Shown here: piece by piece, positions 26,711 through 34,656 of the stretch
Numbering within the stretch: position 1 is the first letter of the stretch
How the letters are laid out: every line of letters begins with the position of its first letter
NCBI GenBank assembly: GCA_003298465.1
Contig: QNGA01000002.1
Span: 124,001 to 188,000 of the forward strand
Reading direction: 5' to 3'
DNA: 64,000 bases
Source of the DNA: a halophilic archaeon
GTDB taxonomy: Archaea; Halobacteriota; Halobacteria; Halobacteriales; Haladaptataceae
Position numbers and translations under genes: made by a program
The notes under the pieces: generated by a model
Seen by the model: the letters and a program-made list of their open reading frames with translations, nothing else
Databases searched by the model: none
Told to the model about the DNA's origin: nothing

Positions 26711-27814
26711 GTGGCTGAAATCGACCCCTGGGGCGACGTCGACGTCGGCGACTACGACGAGACGATGGCGCAGTTCGGTATCGAACCCATCGAGACGGTG
26801 GCCGACCGACTGCCCGACGACCGCCTCGTCCGGCGCGGCGTCGTCTTCGGCCAGCGCGACCTGGACCGGGTGCTCGACGCCCGCGACGCCGGCGAACCGT
26901 TCGCGGTGATGACCGGCCTGATGCCCTCCGGCAGGTTCCACTTCGGCCACCTCGCGGTGGTCGAGCAGGTGCTCACGTTCCAGGAGATGGGCGCGGCGGT
27001 CACGCTCTGTGCGGCGGACGTCGAGTCGTACGTCACCCGCGACGTGTCGCTTTCGGACGCCCGCGAGCGCGTCGTCGAGGAGTACCTGCTGAACTACGTC
27101 GCGCTGGGGCTGGACCTCGACTCGACGGACTTCTACTTCCAGTCCGGTGCGGGCAACGACCACCACGTCCGGAGCAAGCTGTTCGCCCGCCACGTCACCG
27201 AAAACGAGTTCGCGGCGACCTACGGCAGCGCCGACCCCGCGAAGATGACGGCGGCGTTCACGCAGTACGCCGACGTGCTCCGGCCCCAGTCGCCCGAGCG
27301 TGGCGGACCGAAGCCGACCGTCGTCCCGGTCGGCATCGACCAGGACCCACACGTCCGGATGACGCGGGACGTGGCGGCCCGGTTCCGCGACGCCGACTAC
27401 GTCAAGCCGGCGAGCACCTACCACCGCTTCCTCCGGGGCCTGCAGGGCGGCAAGATGAGCTCCTCGGACCCCGACAGCTACGTCGCGCTCACCGACGACG
27501 TCGAAGACGCGAAGCGGAAGATAGACCGGGCGAAGACCGGCGGCCGGGTCAGCGTCGAGGAACACCGCCGGAAGGGCGCGGACATCGAGGAGGACGTGGT
27601 GTTCGAACTGCTCGCCGCCCACCTGATAGCGGACGACGACGAACTCGAACGCATCCGCGAGGAGTACGAGTCCGGCGCGATGCTCTCCGGCGAACTGAAG
27701 TCGATAGCGAAGGAACGCCTCGCGGCGTTCCTGCGCGAGCACCGGCGCAAGCGCGAGGCGGCGCGACCGGCGGTCGAGCAGTACGTCGCGGAGAACACGG
27801 TCGCGGAGCCGTAG
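26711..27814 (+). CDS. trpS: Tryptophanyl-tRNA synthetase
   Basis: This 367-residue class I synthetase charges tRNA-Trp. The HIGH-type motif is in MTGLMPSGRFHFGHLAVVEQ, the KMSKS-type motif in LQGGKMSSSDPDSYVALTDD, and VVPVGIDQDPHVRMTRDVAA is characteristic of TrpRS. It lacks a large N-terminal extension, like the compact archaeal form. The GTG start is fixed by the Shine-Dalgarno sequence at 26697-26704. It has a long leader with a possible Trp-codon attenuator. Some haloarchaea carry two trpS genes; whether this is the main one is unknown. Confidence 0.95.
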   Translation: MAEIDPWGDVDVGDYDETMAQFGIEPIETVADRLPDDRLVRRGVVFGQRDLDRVLDARDAGEPFAVMTGLMPSGRFHFGHLAVVEQVLTFQEMGAAVTLCAADVESYVTRDVSLSDARERVVEEYLLNYVALGLDLDSTDFYFQSGAGNDHHVRSKLFARHVTENEFAATYGSADPAKMTAAFTQYADVLRPQSPERGGPKPTVVPVGIDQDPHVRMTRDVAARFRDADYVKPASTYHRFLRGLQGGKMSSSDPDSYVALTDDVEDAKRKIDRAKTGGRVSVEEHRRKGADIEEDVVFELLAAHLIADDDELERIREEYESGAMLSGELKSIAKERLAAFLREHRRKREAARPAVEQYVAENTVAEP

Positions 27815-27837
27815 TCACGGTTCGCCGCGAGAGCGGG

Positions 27838-27845
27838 ATTTATAC
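27838..27845 (+). promoter_or_regulatory. TATA box of the creatininase-family gene
   Basis: ATTTATAC lies 24-31 bases before the ATG at 27869, which predicts a leaderless transcript. Confidence 0.5.
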
Positions 27846-27868
27846 GCCCTCGCGACCGGAATCAGTGT

Positions 27869-28663
27869 ATGTACCTCGCCGACCAGACGTGGCCGGACCT
27901 GGGAGACTACGTCGCCGAGGAGTCGGTCGCCGTCGTTCCGCTCGGGTCGACCGAACAGCACGGACCGCACCTGCCGCTGGCCACCGACCACCTCATCGCC
28001 GAGGGGTTGGCCCGGGAGGCCGCCGACCGCGCGGGCTTTCTCTGTACCCCCACCGTGAACGTCGGCGTCAGCCCGCACCACAAGCAGTTCCACGGGACGA
28101 TGTGGGTCGACCCGCCGGAGTTCCGCGACTACGTCGAGAGCTTCTCGCGCAACCTCACCTACCACGGCGTCGACCGCATCGTCTACGTCAACGCCCACGG
28201 CGGCAACATGCAGCATCTCCGCGAGGTGGGGCGTCGCCTGCGCGAGGACCGGGCGGCGTTCGCCGTCGAGTGGATGTGGGACGAATCGATTCCGGACCTC
28301 GTGGACGACCTCTTCGAGCGCAACGGTCCCCACGGCGGCCCGAAGGAGACGGCGATGGTCATGCACCTCGCGCCGGAACTCGTGCGCGAGGACCGCCTCG
28401 AGGAGGCTCGCGACGGCGGCGTGCCGGTGTTCGAGGACGCCGACCCGTACCGCTACGGCGCGCGCAACTTCTACGACGCCATCGACAACACCGGGAACGG
28501 CGTCCTCGGCGACCAGACCGACGCGACCCCCGAGAAGGGCGAGCGGCTCTTCGAGGCCGCCACCGAACGGCTCGTCCGGCTGCTGGAGTTCGTCGACGAG
28601 AGCCGGTTCGAGGACCTGATGGCGAAGCCGCACGTCGACCCCCAGCCCGGCAGTCGACGCTGA
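27869..28663 (+). CDS. Creatininase-family amidohydrolase (ArfB-like)
   Basis: This 264-residue metal-dependent hydrolase has its ligands in VVPLGSTEQHGPHLPLATDH (Glu, His, Asp), VYVNAHGGNMQHLREV (His) and GGPKETAMVMHLAPELV (Glu). In archaea this family includes ArfB, the formylaminopyrimidine deformylase of riboflavin/F420 synthesis, as well as creatinine amidohydrolases. No riboflavin or F420 gene is adjacent, so ArfB is a possibility rather than an assignment. Confidence 0.85.
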   Translation: MYLADQTWPDLGDYVAEESVAVVPLGSTEQHGPHLPLATDHLIAEGLAREAADRAGFLCTPTVNVGVSPHHKQFHGTMWVDPPEFRDYVESFSRNLTYHGVDRIVYVNAHGGNMQHLREVGRRLREDRAAFAVEWMWDESIPDLVDDLFERNGPHGGPKETAMVMHLAPELVREDRLEEARDGGVPVFEDADPYRYGARNFYDAIDNTGNGVLGDQTDATPEKGERLFEAATERLVRLLEFVDESRFEDLMAKPHVDPQPGSRR

Positions 28664-28683
28664 CTCCGACCTCCCGGGACCCA

Positions 28684-28692
28684 ACTATATAC
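28684..28692 (+). promoter_or_regulatory. TATA box of the universal stress protein gene
   Basis: ACTATATAC lies 32-40 bases before the ATG at 28724. Confidence 0.45.
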
Positions 28693-28723
28693 TCGTCCCC
28701 GTGCACTCTCCGAGGGACCAAGG

Positions 28724-29584
28724 ATGTTCGACGAGATTCTCATCGCGGTCGACGGAAGCGACCACGCGCGCCGCGCGGCGACGTTCGGCTTCGCGCTGGC
28801 GGACGCCTACGACGCGACCGTCGACCTGCTCTACGCGTACAGGGAACGGTCGCTGTTCGGTCGCGGCGGGACGGACGACACCGCGGCCGAGCGCGGACGG
28901 GCCATCCTCGACGAGACGGCCGAACTGGTCGCCGACAGGGACGTCGCGGTCGAGACGCATCTCGTCGAGGGCCGGCCGGCGAAAGCCATCACCGAGTTCG
29001 CGGCCGACCGGGGTGCCGACCTCGTCGTGATCGGCCGGAAGGGTCGAGTCGGGCTCGGACGCCGGCTCCTCGGTAGCGTCACCGAGCAGGTGCTTCGTCG
29101 AATCGACGTGCCGGTGCTGGTCGTCCCCGACGGCGACTCGCCGGGAGACCGGGGGTACGAACGCGTGCTCGCCACGACCGACGGGAGCGAGGCCGCCGAG
29201 TGGGCGGCTCCGTACGCGGGCGACCTCGCCGACCACTGCGACGCCGCGCTTCACCTCCTCACCGTCGTGGACCTCCAGGCTGTGGCAGGGCCGTTCGACG
29301 CCGGCGGCGTCTCGAAGCAGTACGTCGAGCGACTCGAAGAACAGGGGCGGGAAGCGCTCGACCGGTTCGAAGCGGAGGTTGGAGACGGCGACCACGAGTC
29401 GGCCGTCGTTCGCGGTCGGTCCCACTGGGCCATCCGCGAGTACGTCGAGGAGAACGACGTGGACCTCGTCGTGATGGCGTCGCAGGGACAGTCGGGGTTC
29501 TCCGGCCAGCGACTCGGGAGCGTTACGGGACGCGTCCTGCGAATCGTCGACGTGCCGGTGCTTGTCGTCACCTCGCCGCCGTAA
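28724..29584 (+). CDS. Tandem-domain universal stress protein
   Basis: This 286-residue protein has two UspA domains. Domain 1 (1-~140) starts MFDEILIAVDGSDHARRAAT and carries the ATP-binding G-x2-G-x9-G-(S/T) pattern in VIGRKGRVGLGRRLLGSVTE. Domain 2 (~145-286) starts YERVLATTDGSEAAEWAAPY and has MASQGQSGFSGQRLGSVTGR. Both domains appear able to bind nucleotide. Such proteins accumulate under stress, and the direct function is not defined. Confidence 0.93.
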   Translation: MFDEILIAVDGSDHARRAATFGFALADAYDATVDLLYAYRERSLFGRGGTDDTAAERGRAILDETAELVADRDVAVETHLVEGRPAKAITEFAADRGADLVVIGRKGRVGLGRRLLGSVTEQVLRRIDVPVLVVPDGDSPGDRGYERVLATTDGSEAAEWAAPYAGDLADHCDAALHLLTVVDLQAVAGPFDAGGVSKQYVERLEEQGREALDRFEAEVGDGDHESAVVRGRSHWAIREYVEENDVDLVVMASQGQSGFSGQRLGSVTGRVLRIVDVPVLVVTSPP

Positions 29585-29620
29585 TCGGCGGTGGGCGCGG
29601 CGGTTCGGCTGTTCGGACGC

Positions 29621-30277
29621 CTACCGCCTGTAGCTCACCGCGATGCCCTCGCCGAGCGGCACGACGCTCGTCTCGAACTCGGGGTCGTCGCGCACCGTCG
29701 TCAGGTACTCCGCGATGCCGCGGGACTCCTCGTCCAGGTCGGGGTCGCCGCCCTCCAGCGATTCGAGGATGCCCTCGAAGTCCTGGGCGCCGCTGACCAT
29801 CGCGTTGTCGGCGACGACGACGCCGCCGGGCGCGACCTTCTCCCGGACCGCGGCCAGCGCCTCCGGGTAGCGTCGCTTCTGGTGGTCGATCAGCACCACG
29901 TCGAACGGGCCGTCGTACCCCTGGACGGTGTCGAGGGCGTCGCCCTCCTCGAACGCTGCGCGGTCGGTGAACCCGCCGCGGTCGAGGTACTCGCGCGCCT
30001 CGTCGAGTTCGTCGGGGTCGTGCTCGGTGAGGACGACCTGGCCGTCCTCGGGGAGCGCCCCCGCGAACCAGTAGGCGGAGTAGCCGAACCCGGAGCCGAA
30101 CTCGAAGACGCGGCGGGCGTCGACCATCCGGGCGAGCAGCCGGAGGAACTGGCCCACCTCGCGCCCGACGGTGGGGAACTCCTCGCCCCGCTCCTCCATC
30201 TCGCGCAGGACGTCGTCCGGTTCGGCGATGGCCGCGCGTGCGAACCGCCTCGTCGATTCGGGGAGTATCTCTGTCAC
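29621..30277 (-). CDS. O-methyltransferase (class I SAM-dependent, COG4122 type)
   Basis: This 218-residue protein has the SAM motif ARRVFEFGSGFGYSAYWFAG. Other blocks are VVLTEHDPDELDEAREYLDR, the metal-binding FDVVLIDHQKRRYPEALAAV and VVADNAMVSGA. These are the blocks of Mg-dependent catechol/caffeoyl-CoA O-methyltransferase-like enzymes. The substrate is unknown. GTG 30277 (VTEILPESTRRFAR) is the likely start because the frame upstream becomes Arg-rich non-coding sequence. Confidence 0.88.
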   Translation of the reverse strand: MTEILPESTRRFARAAIAEPDDVLREMEERGEEFPTVGREVGQFLRLLARMVDARRVFEFGSGFGYSAYWFAGALPEDGQVVLTEHDPDELDEAREYLDRGGFTDRAAFEEGDALDTVQGYDGPFDVVLIDHQKRRYPEALAAVREKVAPGGVVVADNAMVSGAQDFEGILESLEGGDPDLDEESRGIAEYLTTVRDDPEFETSVVPLGEGIAVSYRR

Positions 30278-30348
30278 GACCGGCGTGACGGCCGGCGCGC
30301 AGTTAACTCTCCCGTCGCGCCGCGGCGGACCGAATCGCTCATTTCGGG

Positions 30349-30525
30349 TTGCGCCCACCTCTCGCGCGTGGTACGCGTCGAAGAACCCTGACCGTCCTCG
30401 TCGCCCTGCTCGCCGCGTCGTTCGCCGTCCACTACGCCCTCTTCGGCTCGCTCCCGCTCGGGAAACCGGCGCTGCTGGCGGACGACGAGTCCGCCGACGA
30501 ACTCGACGTGACCGAGAGCGTCTGA
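30349..30525 (+). CDS. Possible small single-helix membrane protein (start uncertain)
   Basis: An open frame ending at TGA 30523-30525 encodes RRRTLTVLVALLAASFAVHY, then ALFGSLPLGKP and the acidic tail ADDESADELDVTESV. A positively charged start, one helix and an acidic tail is a common small-protein design. No ATG or GTG opens it; TTG 30349 is the only upstream start before the in-frame stop at 30304. It may be a real 45-58 residue protein or a degenerate remnant. Confidence 0.4.
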   Translation: MRPPLARGTRRRTLTVLVALLAASFAVHYALFGSLPLGKPALLADDESADELDVTESV

Positions 30526-30591
30526 GCGGACGTCGGCCGCCGAAGGTATCAGAAATTTTACCATACGGAAGAGGACAGTGCAAGTTACGCG

Positions 30592-31059
30592 ATGCGCCGA
30601 CGCCACGTCCTCGCCGCCCTCCCCGCGCTCGGCACCGCAGGCTGTCTCGGGACCGGACTTCCGCTCGGCGGCGGTTCGAGCGACGGTACCGAACTCCGCG
30701 ACCTGTCGGTCGGTAACTTCCACGACGAACCGCACGTCGTCCACCTGCTGGTGGAGTACGACGGCGAGGTCGTCCACCGGCAGTCCTACGACGTCGAGGC
30801 GGTGCACGAAGTGACGGAGGACGGGACCACATACGACAAGCCGGGGTGGGCCAGCGTCCCCTGCGCGTGGCCGGCCGAACCGGGGCGAATCGTCCTGCGT
30901 GCCCGCGTCGACGACCGCGAATCGTGGAAGACGTTCGACCTGGCGGAGGAGCCTGCCGACTGCCTGCACGTCAAGGGGATAATAGACCGAAAGGGAGAGT
31001 TCGATTTCTGGTCGAGTTCCGACTGTGCGCCGCAACCGCGCGACCCGAGCGTCTGCTGA
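30592..31059 (+). CDS. Haloarchaeal Tat lipoprotein
   Basis: This 155-residue protein starts MRRRHVLAALPALGTAGCLG, a twin-arginine-type signal with a lipobox ending at Cys18, so it should be a membrane-anchored exported lipoprotein. The mature part is a single beta-rich domain (LSVGNFHDEPHVVHLLVEYD) with Cys pairs in SVPCAWPA, PADCLHVKG and SSDCAPQPRDPSVC that could form disulfides. A TATA-like AAATTTTACC lies at 30553-30562. The function is unknown. Confidence 0.85.
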   Translation: MRRRHVLAALPALGTAGCLGTGLPLGGGSSDGTELRDLSVGNFHDEPHVVHLLVEYDGEVVHRQSYDVEAVHEVTEDGTTYDKPGWASVPCAWPAEPGRIVLRARVDDRESWKTFDLAEEPADCLHVKGIIDRKGEFDFWSSSDCAPQPRDPSVC

Positions 31060-31131
31060 GAACGCCACGACGCGGTAGTCGGGACGACGGTCGGAACCGA
31101 TATTCCGGTGGAGCGAAACCACCGTCGTACC

Positions 31132-31821
31132 GTGGCACTGGACTACCCCTACTTCCTGGTCAACTTCAAGACGTACCCCGGGACGGCCGGCGAGGACGGA
31201 CTGGCGTTCGCCCGGACGATAGAGCGCGTCGCGGAGGAGACGGGCGCGCGGTTCGTCGTCGCGCCCCAGACGCCCGACCTCAGGCTGGTCGCCGAGGCGA
31301 CGTCGCTCCCGGTCGTCGCGCAGGCGGTAGACGCCGACGACCCCGGCCGTCGAACCGGCGGCGTCCTGCCCGAGACGGTCGCCGCGGCGGGCGCGGACGG
31401 CGCGTTCGTCAACCACCCCGAGAGTCCGGACGCGCTGGCCGACGTCGAGGCGAAGGTCGAACGCTGCCGGAATCTTGGTCTGGAGAGCGTCGTCTGCGTG
31501 GACAGTATCGAGCAGGGTCGGGCCGCGCTGTCGTTCGACCCGGACTGCCTCCTGTTCGAGAAACCCGAGGACGTGGCGACGGGCCGCGCCATCAGCCGGA
31601 CCCACCCCGAACGCGTCGAGTCGTTCGTCGCCGCCGTCGAAGCGGAGCGTCCGGAGACGAGGGTGTTCCTCGGCGGCGGCATCGGCGAGGCCGCTGACGT
31701 CGCGGCGGCGTTCGACCTCGGGGCCGACGCGGCCGGCGCGGCGTCGGCGGCGGTGCAGGCCGACGACCGCGAGGCGTGGCTGCGCTCCATCGCCGGGGCC
31801 GTTCCGGCGAACGGCGAGTAG
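31132..31821 (+). CDS. tpiA: Triosephosphate isomerase
   Basis: This 229-residue archaeal-type enzyme interconverts dihydroxyacetone phosphate and glyceraldehyde 3-phosphate. Asn/Lys appear in FLVNFKTYPGTAGEDG, the catalytic His in GAFVNHPESPDALADV, the catalytic Glu in LLFEKPEDVATGRAIS, and phosphate-binding loops in VFLGGGIGEAADVAAAFDLG. Archaeal TIM is ~225 residues, shorter than bacterial TIM. GTG 31132 (VALDYPYF) is preferred, with GTG 31108 as an alternative. Confidence 0.95.
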   Translation: MALDYPYFLVNFKTYPGTAGEDGLAFARTIERVAEETGARFVVAPQTPDLRLVAEATSLPVVAQAVDADDPGRRTGGVLPETVAAAGADGAFVNHPESPDALADVEAKVERCRNLGLESVVCVDSIEQGRAALSFDPDCLLFEKPEDVATGRAISRTHPERVESFVAAVEAERPETRVFLGGGIGEAADVAAAFDLGADAAGAASAAVQADDREAWLRSIAGAVPANGE

Positions 31822-31860
31822 TCAGCTACCTTTTTGCGGGTTCCGTGCGAGCGTCGTAGC

Positions 31861-32835
31861 ATGGAGTACACGACGCTCGGCGACACGGGCATGGAGGTCA
31901 GCCGCATCTGCCTCGGCTGTATGAGCTTCGGCACGAGCGACTGGCGCGACTGGGTGCTCGACGAGGAGGAGGGCCACGAGATAATCGAGCGCGCCATCGA
32001 CCTCGGCATCAACTTCTTCGACACGGCGAACATGTACTCGGAGGGCGAGAGCGAGCGCGTGCTCGGCGACGCCCTGGAGGGCCGCCGCGACGAGATGGTC
32101 GTCGCCACGAAGGGGTACTTCCAGATGGACGAGGACGACCCCAACTCGGGCGGACTCTCGCGGAAGGCCATCGAGCAGGAGCTAGAGAACTCGCTCGACC
32201 GGCTGGGGATGGACACGGTCGACCTCTACCAGATCCACCGCTGGGACGAGTCGACGCCGGTCGGCGTGACGATGAAGGCGCTCGACGACGCCGTCCGGCG
32301 CGGCAAGGTGCGCTACGTCGGCGCGAGTTCGATGTGGGCCCACCAGTTCGCCGACGCGCTCCACACCGCCGACGACCTCAGCACCGAGCGGTTCGTTACG
32401 ATGCAGAATCACTACAACCTCGTCTACCGCGAGGAGGAGCGCGAGATGCTGCCGCTCTGCGACCGCGAGGGCGTCGGCGTCGTCCCGTGGAGTCCGCTCG
32501 CTCGCGGGTACCTCACGCGGCCGCACGAGGAGTTCGAGGCGACGACGCGGGGCGAGACCGACTCGCACGCTCACGACCACCCCTACGCCGAGGGCGGCGG
32601 CCGGGAGATAAACGAGCGCGTCCAGGAACTCGCCGCCGAGAAGGGGGTCACGATGGCTCAGATAGCGCTGTCGTGGCTGCTCCACCAGGAGTGGGTCGAC
32701 GCTCCCATCGTCGGCACGACCAGCGTCGAGCACCTGGAGGACGCCGTCGAGGCGCTGGACGTCGACCTGACGGCGAGCGACCAGGCGTACCTCGAAGAGC
32801 CGTACGAGCCGGTGCCCGTCTCGGGTCACGACTGA
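31861..32835 (+). CDS. Aldo/keto reductase (YajO/AKR11-12-like)
   Basis: This 324-residue AKR has EYTTLGDTGMEVSRICLGCM, catalytic Asp/Tyr in NFFDTANMYSEGESERVLGD, Lys in VVATKGYFQM, His in LYQIHRWDESTPVG and the C-terminal NADPH clamp IVGTTSVEHLEDAVEAL. The sequence is of the longer type, with a substrate loop carrying acidic DEDDPNSGGLSRKAIE. It is distinct from the AKR at 8175. The substrate is unknown. ATG 31861 is the conserved start. Confidence 0.94.
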   Translation: MEYTTLGDTGMEVSRICLGCMSFGTSDWRDWVLDEEEGHEIIERAIDLGINFFDTANMYSEGESERVLGDALEGRRDEMVVATKGYFQMDEDDPNSGGLSRKAIEQELENSLDRLGMDTVDLYQIHRWDESTPVGVTMKALDDAVRRGKVRYVGASSMWAHQFADALHTADDLSTERFVTMQNHYNLVYREEEREMLPLCDREGVGVVPWSPLARGYLTRPHEEFEATTRGETDSHAHDHPYAEGGGREINERVQELAAEKGVTMAQIALSWLLHQEWVDAPIVGTTSVEHLEDAVEALDVDLTASDQAYLEEPYEPVPVSGHD

Positions 32836-32874
32836 GGCGTCGCGTCGACGGCGACGCCGACGCCGACGACGGTC

Positions 32875-33471
32875 CTACTCCTCGATGCCGGCTCGCAGTT
32901 CCTCGTACTCCTCGCGGAACAGCGACTCGCAGGACGTACAGCAGAGGTGGTACTCCTGGCCGTCCAACGTCACCGTGACGCCCTCGCCCTCGACCGCCTT
33001 GCCGCACTTGACGCACTCGACGACGAGGTCGCCCTCGCCGAGCGTCGGACTCCACGCCGACTCGACCACCTTTCGGACGTCGAGTTCCCGGACGACGTCG
33101 CCGTCCAGCGTCTCGGATACGAGCGTCCGCAGTTCGTCCGCGTCCATGTACGTCCGTGCGACCACGCGGGCGTCGACGGTCCGGACGACGTGCGCCACGG
33201 CCTCGACGTCCGCGAGGGCGTCCGCCACCTCGCCCGCGCGCCCCGGACGCGTTCGAATCTCGACGAGGACCGCGTCGCCGTCGACCAGCGTCGAGCGGTC
33301 GACGTCGAGCGTGAACCCCTGGATGACGCCCATATCCTCGAGGCGGTCGACGCGCTCGGAGATGGTCGGCGGGGAGAGTCCGACCTGTTCGCCGATGTCT
33401 CGGTACGACCGCCGGGCGTTCTCCATCAGCAACCGGAGAATCTCCCTGTCCGTTGCGTCGAGTTCGGCCAT
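32875..33471 (-). CDS. Lrp/AsnC regulator with C-terminal TRASH metal-binding domain
   Basis: This 198-residue protein has an N-terminal AsnC HTH (LDATDREILRLLMENARRSY, then RDIGEQVGLSPPTISERVDR), a central RAM-like domain, and a C-terminal TRASH domain, VECVKCGKAVEGEGVTVTLD, then HLCCTSCESLFREEYEEL, with Cys ligands for metal. The same layout is known in Halobacterium VNG1179C, which controls a copper P-type ATPase. A CopA-type ATPase lies 5 kb away in this window, so a copper-sensing role is likely (inference). Confidence 0.9.
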   Translation of the reverse strand: MAELDATDREILRLLMENARRSYRDIGEQVGLSPPTISERVDRLEDMGVIQGFTLDVDRSTLVDGDAVLVEIRTRPGRAGEVADALADVEAVAHVVRTVDARVVARTYMDADELRTLVSETLDGDVVRELDVRKVVESAWSPTLGEGDLVVECVKCGKAVEGEGVTVTLDGQEYHLCCTSCESLFREEYEELRAGIEE

Positions 33472-33603
33472 CGGGGTTCGGTTCGAGGCGCGCAGGAAAA
33501 CGCGTTGTGGCGGTGCCGACGAGCGGACCGGACGGCGACGCCGGTTCCCACGCTCCGGGAACGGAGCGACAACTATTCCCTACCGCCGTCCTCAGTTCCG
33601 ACC

Positions 33604-34656
33604 ATGACGACCGGCGTCGTGCTACTCAACTTCGGGGAACCGGCGGAACCGACGCGAGAGAACGTCATCGACTACCTGGAGCGCATCTTCATGAACAACC
33701 GGGACCTGGAGGGCGACGCGACCGAAGCGGAGGCCCGCGAGCGCTCCCGGGAACTGGCGGAGCGGCGCGCTCCCGGCCTCATCGAGGAGTACGAGGAGAT
33801 CGGCGGGTCGCCGCTGAACCCCCAGGCGACGGCGCAGGCCGAGGCCCTGAAGGCGGAACTGGACGACCGCGGATTCGACGCCGAGACGTACGTCGGGATG
33901 CAGTTCACCGAACCGTTCGTCGAGGACGCCGTCGAGGCGGCCCGGGAGGACGACGTCGACGAACTCGTCGGTCTTCCCGTCTACCCGCTCTGTGGCGCGT
34001 CGACCACCGTCGCGGCGCTGGATGAACTCTCGACGACCGTCGCTGAGCGCGACTGGGACGTCGACGTCCAGGAGGTCACGGGCTGGCACAAACACCCGAC
34101 GTACAACCGCATCCGCGCCGACAACGTCAGGAGCTACACCGCCGCCGAGGGCGTCGACGTGACCGACGGGGACACCGAACTGTTCTTCTCCGCGCACGGC
34201 ACGCCCGCCCACTACCTCGACGAAGGGAGTCGCTACGACGCGTACGTCGAGGAGTTCTGCGACGTGATGGCCGCCGAACTCGGCGTCGACTCGTACACGC
34301 TGGGCTACCAGAACCACGGGAACCGCGACATCCCGTGGACGGAGCCGGACGTGGAGGCGGCCATCGAGGACGTGGCGGCCGAGCGCGTCGTCGTCGAGCC
34401 GATCAGCTTCATGCACGAGCAGAGCGAGACGCTGTCGGAGCTAGACGACGAACTCCGCGAGGAGGCCGAGGCGGAGGGGCTGGACTTCTACCGCGTGCCG
34501 GTGCCGCACGACGACGACCGGTTCGCCGGCGTGCTCGCCGACCTCGTCGAGCCGTTCGTCGCCGACTTCGCCCCCGAGTACTACCAGTTCAGGCAGTGCC
34601 AGTGCAAGGACACGCCGGGCACGATGTGCCTGAACGCCCCGTTCGGCGATGACTGA
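33604..34656 (+). CDS. hemH: Ferrochelatase (protohaem or coproporphyrin type)
   Basis: This 350-residue protein inserts Fe2+ into a porphyrin. Family blocks are TTGVVLLNFGEPAEPTRENV, EIGGSPLNPQATAQAEAL, GMQFTEPFVEDAVEAA, active-site His in LFFSAHGTPAHYLDEGSRYD, and EPISFMHEQSETLSELDDEL. The C-terminus has CQCKDTPGTMC (Cys332, 334, 342), a position where many ferrochelatases hold a [2Fe-2S] cluster; other Cys are at 130 and in EEFCDVM. It overlaps the hemG gene by 8 bases. ATG 33604 is the start because the longer open frame before it is antisense to the AsnC gene. Confidence 0.94.
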   Translation: MTTGVVLLNFGEPAEPTRENVIDYLERIFMNNRDLEGDATEAEARERSRELAERRAPGLIEEYEEIGGSPLNPQATAQAEALKAELDDRGFDAETYVGMQFTEPFVEDAVEAAREDDVDELVGLPVYPLCGASTTVAALDELSTTVAERDWDVDVQEVTGWHKHPTYNRIRADNVRSYTAAEGVDVTDGDTELFFSAHGTPAHYLDEGSRYDAYVEEFCDVMAAELGVDSYTLGYQNHGNRDIPWTEPDVEAAIEDVAAERVVVEPISFMHEQSETLSELDDELREEAEAEGLDFYRVPVPHDDDRFAGVLADLVEPFVADFAPEYYQFRQCQCKDTPGTMCLNAPFGDD

